Shown: positions 11,392-28,868, counted from the first letter of the stretch. The stretch is DNA of 64,000 bases from Petrolisthes cinctipes (GCA_033782935.1 JAWQEG010000625.1:178501-242500); one strand, 5' to 3'. Notes: generated by a model from the letters alone, not told the origin. Made by a program: numbers and translations.

Positions 11392-11540
11392 TCTTGTTGG
11401 TGAACTAGATGGCTCTAGATGCCTCCTAACTATGCTAGGAAACAGATGACCTCAATATTAATAATTGGGGATCTGTTTCATGGCATAGTTTGGCAGGATC
11501 AATGGCATTCCAATTTACCACCAGGAGTATCCCCTTAATG
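11392..11540. mobile_element. TTAA-type foldback MITE
   Basis: TTGGTGAACTAGATGGC...CTCCTAACTATGC is mirrored by GGCATAGTTTGGC...CCAATTTACCACC, ending TATCCCCTTAA. This is the same family as the copy at 2200. Confidence 0.75.
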
Positions 11541-13170
11541 GTGGTGGCACAAAAGGTATAAGCTAGGAAATGAAGACCAATATGATGGCTCCACTAACCA
11601 ATCAACATCATAAAGATCATCACTACTGCCTAACCCATCACCATACATGTACAATCATCAACAAAAGCCCTGTCATCTCTCCGGTCTGTTACCTATCCTT
11701 GATATTCAGCGCCATGAATCGAGACATTTTACTTGCCACTGCTCCTGGATTATGATGTACTTAATATACGCATCATCTTAATGGGAATTTTGCCCATTAC
11801 CAACTGCATTTGTATCATTTGATGAGAGAGACATTAGAACTTTTGGTGATGACTGTACATGGTCTTACAAAAGATATTGCACTTTCCATGCACTCCATAT
11901 TCCATTGTAGTATCATATATGCATACAATATAAATATCGTCATAAGGACAAGACATTGGCAAAGTACAATAGGGGCTAACTGGCAACTCCAAACTGCAGA
12001 GAAATGAACTGAGCTGCATATTATATGGTTTGTTTAGTGACAGTCTTGGAGAAACCCACAGCCCCTAATTTTCCTCATGTCCCAATATCCAGTACTAAGT
12101 TTTCCTCAAGTGCTCTGACCAACAATACTTTCATTCACCATATGTCAAAATGGAAGGATGCAAATGCCAAAAAATTCTCAAGATAAAGAAATGTTTGCTA
12201 CAATCTCATGGAAGCTTATATTGTGCTTCAAAACACTGAGTATTATCCACAGCAGATTCAGTTAAGTTGCATTAGGTTCATGTTTTCACTGTACTCAAGC
12301 TATGGATGAAATTGAGGCACAAGCTAGAAATGCCACAGGCTAGGTATTGACCTTTATCATGGTTTTACAGATGTAATAAGGAGACACTGCATTGGTCAGG
12401 CATCACCTAGCTCTTGGCATTATGTACAATACAGTATTTGATACATTTTAATAATTTCTTACTCGCCAATTAATTAGCATTTGCTTATTTCGCTCAGACA
12501 TTTCAATTCTTATGGGTAGGTGCAATATCTTCCATTGTTTGACAACCACCATTACTTGTACAGATGCATATTACCTGGCATTATGTTCAATATATAGTTA
12601 GGCCTCTAAATAACTCGCAAACATACGGTACCCATTCATATCAACTTTATAAAAAGTTCTTGTTCATCCATTGACTTGATTAGAATTAACCTTCGACAGG
12701 CTGGTTGACACACACTGTCCTGTTGACCTTCTCTCACTACATTTCCATAATTTAGAAGGGCAAGTCATCATCAGATTGGGTGCTATCAATTCCTGCAAAC
12801 TGAACCAGAAAAACATACAGGCTGGAGGCAAGATATTGATATTGCACAGAGAAGATAAGAGATGAAGGCTAGTAAGTACAAGAGAAGAAGGAAAGGAGGG
12901 ATAATTGAAGATCCAAAAAGGGTAGCCTCCAGAAAACAATGTTTGTTTCTTGGTGGTTTGCAGGAACACACAGCATTCTATCTGCCGACACCTTTCCCCC
13001 TCAATGACATTCTCATTACCTTCACAACTTTAAACAACAAAAAAGAATAATGTTCACAATTCATGATGATTACATTCATGATAAATTTCTCATATGCATT
13101 TCAGCAATACCTCAAAGTTTCTAATAAAATTATGAACCTGCAGCTTTTTTATTTTTTTTTTATTTTTTTT

Positions 13171-13332
13171 TTAAGGGGGTATTGTGCCATTGGCAAAATG
13201 AAGGCTATTGATTCTTCCAAACTACACCAAGAAACAGCCAAACTAGCTCAGTATACTCAGTCTGTTTCATGGCACAATATGTATGATTCAGTAGCCCCTA
13301 GTTGCCAAAGCCACTTTGTAAACTCCCTAAGA
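13171..13332. mobile_element. TTAA-type foldback MITE, diverged
   Basis: TTAAGGGGGTATTG at the left, GATTCTTCCAAACTAC and an inverse arm (GTTTCATGGCACAATATG), ending CTCCCTAA. An open frame running through it is an artefact. Confidence 0.65.
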
Positions 13333-15184
13333 GAGCAGTTTTACGAGGCCAAGAATTTTGGTATTTGGAGCAATTGGCCTCCAAGTGACATATTACACAA
13401 TCCTCAATGATTCACCAGCAAAAACAATTAACACATCCTCGACAACATTTGAAATGACAAATGAAAATTATTTGCCTACAGCCTACTGAGACCATAAGGG
13501 CCCTTCCATAAGACTGAAGGTTTGGAGGAGACAAGGGACAGCAGGCAAAGGAAGGAAATAAGGGACTGAGAAAGACCAGAAAGGGATTAACAATTTGATA
13601 GAAGTTGCTCGAGGTGTGATTGCTGGCATTCATGTTGAAAGATGACTAAATGAAGGACTTATTTGCCTTTCTCATTACAAGTCCATGCATAATATTCCAT
13701 GTTTTACAACTGTACACATCGGCAGATGAAGTTGTTTGATCACTTGTACATAGCACATTGATGATAGACGAGAATGAGAAATGACAAAAACTTCCTAAGA
13801 TTCAAGATGTTTCAAGATGGTAAAAGAGGTTGTAATCCTAATTTCATGGATAGAGTACAAGGAAGAAGAGAGCTAGGCATGGAGTAACACTTCTATCTGG
13901 ACAGATTTCACTAACATAGTAGAACTTTGACAAGTGTTACCCAGCCTGGCATTTGACATTAACAATATGTTTTAAGACAGTGGATGCAGGATTACAAGGC
14001 ATCCACTGTCATAGTGCTCTTTCAATAAATCACCATTGCTTAGTTACTTCTCACTACGTAATGGACAAGACAATTTTAAGAAGAAAAGAAGAACTCCATC
14101 TGACTATATAAAAGAGAGAGCGAAGGATAAGAGTTCACAAACCGAGCACTTGTCATACTGAATAACATTTTGTCAGATAGAGTTTGGGTGGGTCGTCACT
14201 TCTATAAGTTGTTCCTATATTTGAAATTTGAAACCGTACTGCAGGCAACATTCAGAAAAAATGTTTATAGATTCACAAATATAAGCCCTTGTTAACTCTG
14301 AACCAACATGACTTAGACACTAACAAGGGCTTTCAGTTTGAATCCATAAACTTTTTTTTTTTTTTAGTATACAATAAATCAATCTTCTGGTTGTCAAACC
14401 CGTCACCACTGATTCAACATATGTGAATGTACCCAACTCTTGGTGCCATATGTTGGAGTCCATAATCTCTTGGCACTACACTGATTGTGAAGTATACTTT
14501 CTAGTCTCCACATAAACTCACTCCCTGCTAGGCAAGTTGTAGTAGTAGCTCAGTGCAAGAGTCAGATATTATTCATTGGGAAACTGTACACAGAGGAGCA
14601 ATAGCTACCAGAAGTATCAGGAGGCTATAAAAATAATGGGTCGACCCGACTGCCCGTTGCTACTTGCTTGCAGAGATGGAAACTTTACCCTCCTGATCGT
14701 ACTGGTAACTCTCGCTCCGTCTTGTATAAAAATAGATTTACAAAACTACAAATGTGCATTGTCACACCAGTTAAGAGTTATCCTAACCAAGAGTTAGGAT
14801 TAAATTTTTGTTTAAACCTCTGAGGGAACATTGAAGGAAGTCAATTAAAAAAGTTTTGAACCAGAGTTAACTCCCGCCGTTAACAATGCACGTGTTCTAA
14901 CTGTACATAAATATGCAGAAGCCAAGACCACCGTGCGCCCTCCACAAGAAAGGACAACAGTTCACTTGCTCAGTATTATTGTTATTGGGTCTTGCTTTAC
15001 TCACGACGGTCCAGTTTCTGTCATTAGAAATACATCACAGACAAACATTTGTATATCTGACTTTGGATTTCTTTTTGAAGTCACTAATTACTGGTACTGT
15101 ACTTTCTTGGGTCTTGCAAACAATCACTGGCCGCTTACAGTATTACCCATGACATTGTGACTTCCTCTTCTACACAAAATATGT

Positions 15185-15190
15185 TTTATT
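15185..15190 (-). terminator. candidate poly(A) signal for the DDX6 gene
   Basis: AATAAA on the minus strand about 1.1 kb after the DDX6 stop codon. No nearer canonical signal stood out, but the 3' UTR is not otherwise defined, so this is tentative. Confidence 0.25.
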
Positions 15191-16308
15191 TTTACACTTC
15201 AGGCCACAACTGCTAGTGTACAAAGCAATCAACGTTCAACAGAACATCACACTCAAGTATTTTTCCTTTCCAATGGTATTTCCGGCACATTAACAAGATT
15301 TGTACAAAGCACTTCCGAGTCCACCTTCATTTCCCACTTCTTGTGCTGTCTATTTCAGCTGCCTTTCAAAATTCCATCCCAATAATAAGAACACAGCCAG
15401 ATGTCTAGGCATCACCTCCAAGCTGGCCTTGGTAAGATTTTTTGTTTTTTAAATACTTTGCAATGCAGAAAAACCTTGCACACTCTGAGCTCAATGTTTA
15501 CATTTGTATAATAACTCCTGAGAATGTAACATCTCTTAGCTCAGCCACGCCGAATCAGGACTTTAATTAGCTACCATTCATTACTGTCAACTCTCCCAGC
15601 AACAAAAAACAACTGGCTACTTCACCTAATTTTTATCTCCTTCTTTCAAGTCCATCCATCCTCTTCCATCCACTGAACTATTCTTTCATACCCTTAAACT
15701 TTTTCCAGCATCAGAGCTCATTTCTTTCCGTCTCTTCACTCCTTCAAGTACACGCTCTCCTTTTCTTCGCTCTAGCTGTGACCTGTCTGATGGCACACAA
15801 CTCGGGGGTGATGCCTATGAAGTAAGCAAGTGTGGTGTTCTGCCTTCCCTGATGATGGCTGGCACTAGTGGACCCTGGGGTACGAAAGCAATGGGAACGC
15901 AACAATGGGAAAATAATCCTTAGTCCTCGTCGTTAACCCTTTCCCCGGGGCAAGAAAGCAATGGCAGCAAAGTAATGCTCTCAGTCTTTGTCATCACCTT
16001 TTCAATGGTGAGTGTAATCCTCCGTCAAAATAAGTCTCATTCCCTGGGGTGTCAAAATTGTCACCTTTTCTCAAACGTATCGAAACAATGGCAACATAAT
16101 CCACTCGCTGTCAGTTTTTTCAAAGGGTAAACTTCAAAGTGCTCATATTTTTGTAACAGGGACAACTTTCCATAAGTAAATAGTCAACTTTTCAACCATA
16201 ATAGAATTCACCGTCCACCAATGTCAGATTCTCGATGACACTACTACTGCCAATGCTCCTTCCCCGGCCCCCCTCCCCTCCCTACGGCCCAGCAAAAGGC
16301 AGTCGTTA

Positions 16309-20230
<3,922 letters not shown>

Positions 20231-20239
20231 CGTGCTTGG

Positions 20240-21235
20240 TGTAAATACTTGGCCTGGTGGGGCCACACTTTTTTATATATATGTCACAACAACAAAACTT
20301 TCAACAGGAACCACACACCTGAGGAAAAAAGGAAGGTTAATATTAAAAATTCCCAAGATGTGCTGTTCAAAAAGAGCAATGATTAAGGGTAAACTGAATT
20401 GTGGGACCAAATTGCTTTCACTCCAGTAGTGATGATGTGCTAGAAGTATATTAACAAACATGCTCCAAACCCACTATTTTATTATATATAACTAACCAAC
20501 CCTCACCAGCTACACATGCTCTCCTCAAGCAGGCTCCAATCACTGCTCTTGCTTTCTCTTCCTTGTTTATTTCTTTTTATAATGTTCCCATACATTTCCT
20601 ACCCTTCTTGTATTCCTGCGCCCACAAATATCTCGTGTCCCTTTCCTTTTCTCTGTTCAATTTGGAAGTGAAAAAGATGGAATTCAATTACCTAACATTT
20701 GATCACGCACTGTCCCAGTACTACCTTCTTGGGACCTCGCTTTAACACTCACTGTAGGCTAGAACTTTACTACTACTACTAATAATAATAGTAGGTGTAA
20801 TTATACTTTTGTGTAATACACCCGAGGATGTAATATACATAAGTGCTTACTGTTTTGGGTTTGATTTCTCCTCTTCACAGTACATATTTTGTTTATGTCC
20901 AGTGGGTGTAAAATTGTAGCTAGTCTGTATACAAGTGGATGAGGTGGGAAACTCCAGATGCGAGTTGGGGGGACACTAGGTGACGATTAAAAGCTGATGG
21001 GTAGGGAAGGGAAGGGTGGCAGTCCCAAAACTGTTAAACACACCAACCTAACCTCACTACATCTATGCCATGTGACATCTGGACACACACACACAGTATA
21101 TGAAGGAGCAAAACCCTACACATTATTATGATTGGGTATTATGTTTTCATGGTAGTAAAGAAACTGAACCTCCACTTCAGATAATTATATTCAATATCAA
21201 TACATATTACCACTACTCTACTACATCATTATCAC
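20240..21235. other. non-coding stretch upstream of DDX6 coding exon 1
   Basis: No exon supported. It may contain DDX6 5' UTR or intron 1. It includes ordinary AT-rich sequence and a short (ACT)n/(AAT)n run near 20768-20795. Confidence 0.35.
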
Positions 21236-21242
21236 TATTATG

Positions 21243-22056
21243 CCCACTTCATGCATCTTCACTACACATTACCCCTACTTCACACATCTTCACTACACAT
21301 TACCCTCACTTCACACATCTTTACTACACATTACCCTCACTTCACACATCTTTACTACACATTACCCTCACTTCACACATCTTTACTACACATTACCCTC
21401 ACTTCACACATCTTTACTACACATTACCCTCACTTCACACATCTTTACTACACATTACCCTCACTTCACACATCTTTACTACACATTACCCTCACTTCAC
21501 ACATCTTTACTACACATTACCCTCACTTCACACATCTTTACTACACATTACCCTCACTTCACACATCTTTACTACACATTACCCTCACTTCACACATCTT
21601 CACTACACATTACCCTCACTTCACACATCTTCACTACACATTACCCTCACTTCACACATCTTTACTACACATTACCCTCACTTCACACATCTTTACTACA
21701 CATTACCCTCACTTCACACATCTTTACTACACATTACCCTCACTTCACACATCTTTACTACACATTACCCTCACTTCACACATCTTCACTACACATTACC
21801 CTCACTTCACACATCTTTACTACACATTACCCTCACTTCACACATCTTTACTACACATTACCCTCACTTCACACATCTTTACTACACATTACCCTCACTT
21901 CACACATCTTTACTACACATTACCCTCACTTCACACATCTTCACTACACATTACCCTCACTTCACACATCTTTACTACACATTACCCTCACTTCACACAT
22001 CTTTACTACACATTACCCTCACTTCACACATCTTTACTACACATTACCCTCACCTG
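21243..22056 (+). repeat. 31-bp minisatellite, about 26 copies
   Basis: Unit TTACCCTCACTTCACACATC plus 11 bases (TTTACTACACA), period 31. Copies are almost identical and differ mainly by T/C in ATCTTTACT versus ATCTTCACT. Because 31 is not a multiple of 3 and the unit has no stop in any frame, all three plus frames stay open for hundreds of codons; these are not genes. Confidence 0.97.
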
Positions 22057-22339
22057 ACAAATTTAATGCTCCCCACTTACCAACATTACACCCACTTTTC
22101 ACATCTTCACTATTCCCTTCACACATCACCACTACCCAGTACATATCACACATCTTCACTACCTACAACACATCACCATTAGCCCTACTTCACACACCTT
22201 TACTACCCCCCCCCCCACTTCACATATCTTTACTACCTGGAGTTACCCTCACCTACCAGCACATGTAATAATGATTTTAATAAGTAACCTGGAAATACCC
22301 TCACCCACTCACCCACCCAAACACACATATTTGCAACAT

Positions 22340-23720
22340 CCAATAAATTATTATTATTAAAAAAGACCAGACACACAAAGCTGGGAGAGAATGCAAGCAT
22401 TCTATCAATCCGAGGAGCCCAGCCCCATGAATCCAACCTGAAGAAAAGAAGATAGCATGGAGAAAGGAAGAGTAGTAGTAAGCTCAATAAAAACATTAGC
22501 CCTACTCTCGAAGCCAGCCAGTCCCACCCTATCAAAGACAGATTCACCAAGGCCATTCCACAATGACACAGACCAAGGGACAAATGATCTCGATTGTACT
22601 GACAAGTCCTACAGCACGGCAATACTTAAGCAAACCTATGGGAGGCCAACGCACCACGAGTGACACGAGTTGGAACATACAGAGGTGGCAGAGACGAGTT
22701 AAGAGGATGCAGCACATTACTTCAGTCATTCCATTACAGGCAAAACAAAGGAATTAAAATACTGCAGTAACAACGAACGAGTGATCTCCGAACACACGCC
22801 AAGCTCCCAACCCAACTTTTGGGAGACATACCTTGAGACTGACCGCACATGCTTCTCAAACGTCAGCTTAGCATCAAATGTAACTCCCAGAATAACCAAA
22901 TTCTCAGACCCCTCCAATACAGTACCATCAAGAATCAAGGGTGGAGAGATATAGGGTACACAGTGTGAGACCTAGAGACGACCATTGCCCTAGTCTTGCC
23001 AGCATTCAACCTCATACCCCACAACCTGCACCAATCATTAATCTTAACCAGGTCACAATCCAATGACTGAGCAACAAATCCTGGCACCAGGGGTCAGCAC
23101 AACACCAAAATGTTATAAAGTTCCAAGGTGTATAGTAAGAACAACAACAGACACTACCTTGGGGCACCCCAGATACTAATTCTACTCGCTCACTCCGCAC
23201 ACCATCCACAAAAACATACTGAGATCGAGCAGTGAGGAATTGTGACAAGACAAACAGTACTGAACCACCAACACCAACAGAGCGAAGTCTGTAGAGGATA
23301 CCCAGATGGTTTACCCTATCAAACGTGGCGGAAAAGTCAAGTTGCATCAGTCTAGCCTCACAATCCAACTCCAAAGCATTCTGCAGTACATGAGATACAC
23401 AGAAGTGCATCGCATGTGTCAAGGCTACTTCGATATGCAAACTGCGAGGGTGGGAATACACCATTATGTTCCATGAAGTTACTTAGAAGCACAGCCACCA
23501 GCCTCTCAAACACCTCAGACAACACAGGAGTGATGGAAATCGGCATGTACCGTAATTTCCAATTGAAGAAGGAGGGCCCTTGGGAATTGGGGCAACATTC
23601 AGGAAAATCTGTATCTGAATACCTGTTTATCAGTCCCACTGCACATAAAGCCAATTTTATATATGTATATTTTAAAATTAAATTATCACAGAAAATCCAA
23701 CTTTTACACAACCGTAAATT
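22340..23720 (-). pseudogene. degenerate non-LTR retrotransposon (jockey-like reverse transcriptase)
   Basis: Minus-strand fragments in changing frames: PISITPVLSEVFERL and QFAYR (about 23570-23470), LDFSATFDRVNHLGILYRL and SGVPQGS (about 23350-23160), ILDGTVLEG...LVILGVTFDAKLTFEKH (about 22938-22830), and the tail FVPWSVSLWNGLGESVF...SRANVF (about 22590-22460). This is the order of a reverse transcriptase ORF2 with the YADD region lost and several frameshifts. The 3' end has a (TAA)n-like tail near 22340-22360. Dead copy. Confidence 0.85.
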
Positions 23721-24329
23721 CAGAGCAAGGCACTAACCTTGTGAAATAAAGTACACTAAGTTAAAAAATAATCATATGTTATACAAACTACAGCAAATTC
23801 TGGCTATGACAAATGTGAAAAAATAAATATGTAAAAACAAAAACAGACGACAGGAAATGAAAAGTCAATTGTCAAAATGAAATCAGCTGAGCAAAAAAAA
23901 AAAAAAAAAGAAAAAGAAAAAAAATCAACCCTCTTTCCTCATGACTAATACCTGCTTCAGTATTTCCCTTTAAACATTGCAAATATCCATCTCGAAATAC
24001 AATACACAGAATTCCCTTCAAAATTTAATTAGACACACGGTCACGGGAATTTAAAGCAAATTTCTCAAAGCGGTATCCCTTCTAACCGGTTAAATACCAT
24101 CCATATTAAATCTATAACCATTCGAGCATAGCCTCCACCACAGAAACATTAAATAAACACAAATAACCAAAGGAGAAATCAAAATAGTCGGGGGGGGGGT
24201 CACAGAAAATATATATTAGGGGAACCCGATTTCTACACCCAATATCTCTCTTATCCATTGGTCACCGCCCTCAATCCCTACCCCAATGTCCCCAATACCC
24301 ACAGCCACGTCAATTACTCACCCAAATCC

Positions 24330-24480
24330 CCATGAGTAAGCGATGGAGACGGATATAATGGCCGTGTCTCCCTCACAGTCGTCCAGTGTCTAAGATCAAT
24401 ATGGCGTCAGGGTTTGTGTTGTTGGGGCTTTTTTTTTTTTTTTTTAGTAGTGGAGTAGGGGAAGACCTTGTGTTCTCGGC
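24330..24480 (-). promoter_or_regulatory. candidate 5' region of the DDX6 gene
   Basis: Locally GC-richer sequence with an ATGGCG-containing element (CAATATGGCGTCAG near 24398), similar to YY1-type motifs of TATA-less promoters. It lies about 4 kb upstream of the DDX6 start codon. There is no transcript evidence; position and composition only. Confidence 0.2.
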
Positions 24481-24699
24481 TTATTTCAGGCTTGACGGGG
24501 GCGGCCTACGTCCTCACCTCACTCTCTCCAGCACCACACTACCTCAATAAACCTCATGACTTCATTAATAAAGGCTAAACAAGCGTGTACCACCGGTGAA
24601 ATGGGGCAAATGATGATCCCTTTCCTCCAGACTGACGACCAAAGAAAAGACCGTTGTGGATCCACCGTTTGTTGTTGACTGTTGAGTGAAGGTAACAAG

Positions 24700-24914
24700 T
24701 GAAGCACAACTTGCGTATACTAACTATTATAATCTTTAACTAATGATATAGCAGGTGTTTAGGGATAAGACATGGACAAGGAAGCACACTAAAACGATTA
24801 TAAAGACAAAATGTGGGCACGGTCTAACACAATTAATGATGACAAAATGCCCCCAGTCTCATGTGGGTCATCCCAGTCAGCTGTCATACTCATCGTTGAC
24901 TTCGATAAACGATT
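24700..24914. other. intergenic, nothing recognised
   Basis: AT-rich sequence without exon or repeat signals I can name. Confidence 0.4.
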
Positions 24915-25083
24915 TTTAGGGGAAATTCGCTTGTTGGTGATTAGGAAGGCTACTGATTCCTCCTAACTATACTAATACACAAATGCCCTTAATGGTACTA
25001 ATAGGGGATCAGAGTTGTGGCATAGTTTGGAGGAATCAGCTGAGACTTTCCAATTCACCAACAAGAGAATCGTCCCTTTTAAC
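24915..25083. mobile_element. TTAA-type foldback MITE
   Basis: AGGGGAAATTCGCTTGTTGG ... CTACTGATTCCTCCTAACTA is mirrored by GGCATAGTTTGGAGGAATCA ... CACCAACAAGAGAATCG. The ends are decayed (TTTTAGGGG / CCCTTTTAA). Confidence 0.8.
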
Positions 25084-26324
25084 ACAAATTACTTGTTACG
25101 CTCAAGAAAAACGATGCATTCTGAAGACTATGCCAATCTTAATAGATACACCTTAGTAAATGATAATGCAATAATTTGTGCATGCAAATAGATACAGGTA
25201 TAAATGCAGTAGGCCTATATTTATGTAGTTAAACACCCCTTGGACTGTTTCTGACATCTCGATCATTAGGTTGTTCATTATCAAGTTTTCATTCTATATG
25301 AGAGTCGAAATATTTGGAACATAAGTCTGTCCGATTATCTATTATAAGTCTATCCTATTATCCAATCGCTTTGGCCTGTGTATCCGGCTATACATTGTCA
25401 AAAAGATTTAATTAACTGGTTGCGAGCTAGTTGTGTTAACTAACGTGTATCAAAGCTTTGTAAAGTGGAAAATCTTGAAATTCATTTTTTTTTTTTTTTT
25501 TGTTATGTGGAGGCGGAAACAATATAGGTCAATCGGTGTTTTTCGGGGGATTAATAACTATGATTGTCATTTAGTAAAAAAAAAAATGTAATAAAAATTT
25601 ACATAAGAGTACCATGAGTTGTCTGTTTTCATGAGTTAGTTAATATGAAATTATGTAATGCTATGTAATGTAAAATAGATATAGATATAAGACACTGGCA
25701 GTAGCATTGGTTGTCTTTAAATTTAGAGTAAACTCAAACGTGACCTTTTGTTTTGGTTATTGAGACGAACGTTAGCTGGGAGGTAGGATTTGTTTATTTG
25801 TTTGTTTGTTTTGCACTCATTTACTCCATCTTGTCTACTATATATCTGACTAATTCACTTCCAACCTTGCCATATATATCGTCCAATGGAATTATCTTCT
25901 TTCCTCTCTCAATACCTCCCAAATTGTGTTTCAGCTCATCCCCAAAACTCATATTTATTCTTCTCACGTTAATAGTCTGCATGTTTACTGGTACATACTT
26001 CACAATACTCTACCATAAACATATAAACCACCTATTAATATTACTTAACAGGTGATTTATATAAGAGAGGAGGCTTTAACCAATCTTTCCTGTCATCCAA
26101 TTATGTATATACCGTGTAACGTTAGTGAGTCCATTACCTTCCATAGTCCATATCCTTGGGGACTCATCAAAAAAAATCACATCCCTCCCTCCATGCACTT
26201 TTCCAGCCCATATCACAGCTCCTTCCATCCTTTCCCACATCACACTCCACCCCCCCCCCCCTCCAGTCCCACACTCCTTCACCCCCCCCCCCCAGCCCCA
26301 CACTCCTTCACCCACTTATTTAGT
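25084..26324. other. intergenic, low-complexity tracts
   Basis: No supported exon. It contains poly(T) near 25486-25501 and poly(C) near 26250-26292; open frames on both strands across the poly(C) are composition artefacts. Confidence 0.4.
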
Positions 26325-26600
26325 CAATTCTAGGACTATATTCTTCTATGGCATTTCCTCCGCAAATGCCCCATTTCCAAGATATTCAAATGGGGCATTT
26401 TGAAATTAGCCTGACCTTACCTAACCTAACCTAGACCACAGCAGACTACTGGGACCTAACCTGGGCAAACTACCGGGACCTAACCTGGGCAAACTACCGG
26501 GAAATAACCGTGGTAAAGTACAGGAAATGACCGGGGCAAAATACTGAGACCTAGCCGGATGTGGCAACACTGCTACAAAACGGTAATTCTTTTAATAAAC
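26325..26600 (-). mobile_element. TTAGG-bearing MITE, copy C (truncated)
   Basis: Same orientation as copy B: TTCTATGGCATTTCCTCCGC, GGGGCATTTTGAAATTAGCC, CCTTACCTAACCTAACC, then GACCTAACCTGGGCAAACTA blocks and ACGGTAATTC at the end. One terminal inverted repeat is missing. Confidence 0.8.
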
Positions 26601-26959
26601 TTTTTTTTTTTTACCTCATCCACCATTCCATTCACGTTTATCGCTACTGCTCGCATGTAACCTACTCCATCCCATTCCTGCCCAGTTTGGAGAGTCCTCC
26701 CCGCCCAATTACCAACTATATATTGTGTTATTTACTTGTTTTACCCTTTAATTGAGCCTCTTGGGGGGGGGGGGGATCAGACATGGTCAAGATGCCCTGT
26801 CGCCCTTATTTTTCAACATATAAAAATAGGAAATGATGGAATGTTAAAAAGTTGGGAACACTGGTAATTATCAAGTATATTGCCATTTTCTATTAGAATG
26901 TTTCTACCCTCTAAAGTCTAACCACTAGTAAGGTAAGGTAAGGTAAGGTGTAAGGAGGA

Positions 26960-27395
26960 AAGGACGTATTTCCAGATTTCCGATTTTCCTGTGATTGCCA
27001 TAAATGTATGTAAAAACGACAGAGTGACATTATATTTCATATTGTTGTGTTAAAAAATGTGATTCTGATATGTTTCATAATGAAATCAGAGTGTGGAAAC
27101 ATACTTATATATGTAAATATAGTGTAAAAGTGAATTTTGAGTTGATGTCATTGTGAGGTGGCTACCCATCCTACAGATGTACATTTAGCCTTCAATAGTA
27201 CATCAGGAGACAGCTAAAGGTTTGTACTTCAATATCCTGTATCATCTATTTATGTAGCTTGAGTGGTTTACAAAATTACAAGCTACTGTATTATCCGTCA
27301 AATGTGTTGTTTACATAGTGACCGCGAGTGCGGGAGAAAGGCCCAAACTGAAGAGCTGCCATGGAAGATAAGGCCCGCGGCTAAGTGGTTAAATT
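26960..27395 (+). repeat. dispersed repeat (inverted copy at 60905-61405)
   Basis: Shared landmarks with 60905-61405 in reverse complement: TGACATTATATTTCATATTG, GTGATTCTGA, GGCTACCCATCCTACAGATG, and a GTGGTTAA end. A non-coding element with two copies here. Confidence 0.7.
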
Positions 27396-27456
27396 AAAAT
27401 CTTTACATACCGCGGTGGGCGGTATATCTCATAACATACCTGTATCACCGGTTCAC

Positions 27457-28516
27457 CTATGTGCAATGTCTTTCTTGCATTTTGGGTAAGGCGTATGATT
27501 TGGGATTGTTTGGAGCACTGGGTTGTCTTGGTTCAGAGGAAATGCTGTTACGAAGGCGGATGAGTCCACCTTCTTGGTGGACCAATGGCATCCCTGAAAG
27601 GAGGTTTAGAGTTGAAGCCATAGTCGCAAGACCGATCTTCCTCCAGCTCTCTCCTCTCCCTTCCATACGGGGCTTGGCGTATGCTTCTCTATCTATCTTT
27701 AGCTCTGACGTTTTGCTCCCTCTGGGAATTCCCTCTAAGGGGGTGGCCACGGCAGAAGTGTCTCCAGTCTTCCCTGTTCCAACACTCCCTCCTTACTTGG
27801 TCAAGCCCTCCTCTGCCCCTAATGTTTCTCTCCCTTGCATACTCTTCCACTCTGTTCTGCCATCTGACCGGAGGTCTGCCTCTCACACCAGGTCCCACAA
27901 CTTCACTTCCATACACCTTCTTTACAAACTCCTCACCTTGCATTCTCTCCACATGTCCAATCCACCTCAGTGTATTATGCTTCACTCTCTCAACCACCCC
28001 ACACTCAATGCCAATTGCCTTCTCACTCATACCACATCTCTCATACACAGTCTCATTACTTTCTCCATCCCTCCTAGTATGTCCACATGCTCCTCTCAAG
28101 TAACTCATTTCCACAGCACCTATTCTAGACTGATGAGCCCTACTCCATGTCCATGTCTCTGACGCATATGTCAGTGTTGGTAGGATTATACTATTTCGTA
28201 GTCCCTTTTTCACTTCCACATTCACACTTCTACTCTTCATAATCCTTCCCAATGATCCTATGACCTGTCTACCCCTCATTGCTCTCTCCCTAATTTCCCC
28301 TTCCATACTTCCATGTTTACACAGAACTGTACCCAGGTACTTAAACTCCTTCACTTCCTCCACCCTCTCACCCCTCAGAGTTATCTCACACTTAATCCCA
28401 GTTGGTACTCCCACTCTGTAGGGTGTGGCAAAGTCAATCACTTCAGTTTCTCTTCCTCTTCCTATTCTTTCTTCCTGGTGAGGGCTGTTTCTATCCAGAA
28501 ATGAGGAATTTGGCAT
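27457..28516 (-). pseudogene. non-LTR retrotransposon 3' part (C-terminus of reverse transcriptase ORF)
   Basis: A 275-codon minus-strand ORF carries the post-catalytic ORF2 pattern: EFKYLGTVLCKHGSMEGEI, LPTLTYASETWTWSR, RWIGHVERM, GRPPVRWQ. The YADD catalytic block is absent, so it is a 5'-truncated copy that is still open. It abuts a SINE-like repeat at 28496. The clade is uncertain (RTE/CR1-like tail). Confidence 0.8.
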
Positions 28517-28868
28517 CCTTTACCACACCCTGGCCTGTTCTGTATGTCTCTCTTACTATTTCTCATTCCTTCTGGGTAGCTGGTGAGATCACCCAATTGG
28601 GTGGCACAACAGGGGAGGCAACTGTTGATGAGTTCATTTGCTCAGGGGTACCATTGAATGGCACAATAAGGGAGGTTGTTGTGCCATTGTTGGCTTGGGG
28701 TACATGACCTTTAGCCAGTTGTCCCCTCTTCTGTTGCCTTCGACGAAACAGATCTCACTATCTCCCTGACTCCCTTTTGGGGGTCCGAGCATCTGTGCGG
28801 CTTCGGTCAACCAGACTCGGGACTGCTTTGACAGACAGTCTGGGGAACTACAACAACAACAACAACAT
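28496..28868 (+). repeat. SINE-like element with (AAC)n tail, copy 1
   Basis: About 370 bp beginning CCAGAAATGAGGAATTTGGC and ending GGGGAACTACAACAACAACA. A second copy lies inverted at 46058-46366. Copy 1 contains an internal duplication of about 60 bp (a second GAATGGCACAATAAGGGAGG-type block near 28655-28690). Confidence 0.75.

Larger units (their letters stand above)
8600..15180. other. long gene-poor stretch
   Basis: No conserved protein or consistent exon series was found in any frame. It holds foldback MITEs near 10430-10560 (decayed), 11392-11540 and 13171-13332, plus a short palindrome at 9893-9995. The open frames present (up to about 115 codons) have no recognisable motifs, and the longest overlaps a MITE. 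Confidence 0.5.

Noticed and set aside
13063..13410. 115-codon plus-strand ORF
   Set aside because: It runs through a poly(T) tract and a foldback MITE; no conserved features.
21100..22268. Three overlapping ORFs of 268-360 codons on the plus strand
   Set aside because: All are translations of the 31-bp minisatellite in different frames; the length reflects the absence of stops in the unit, not coding.
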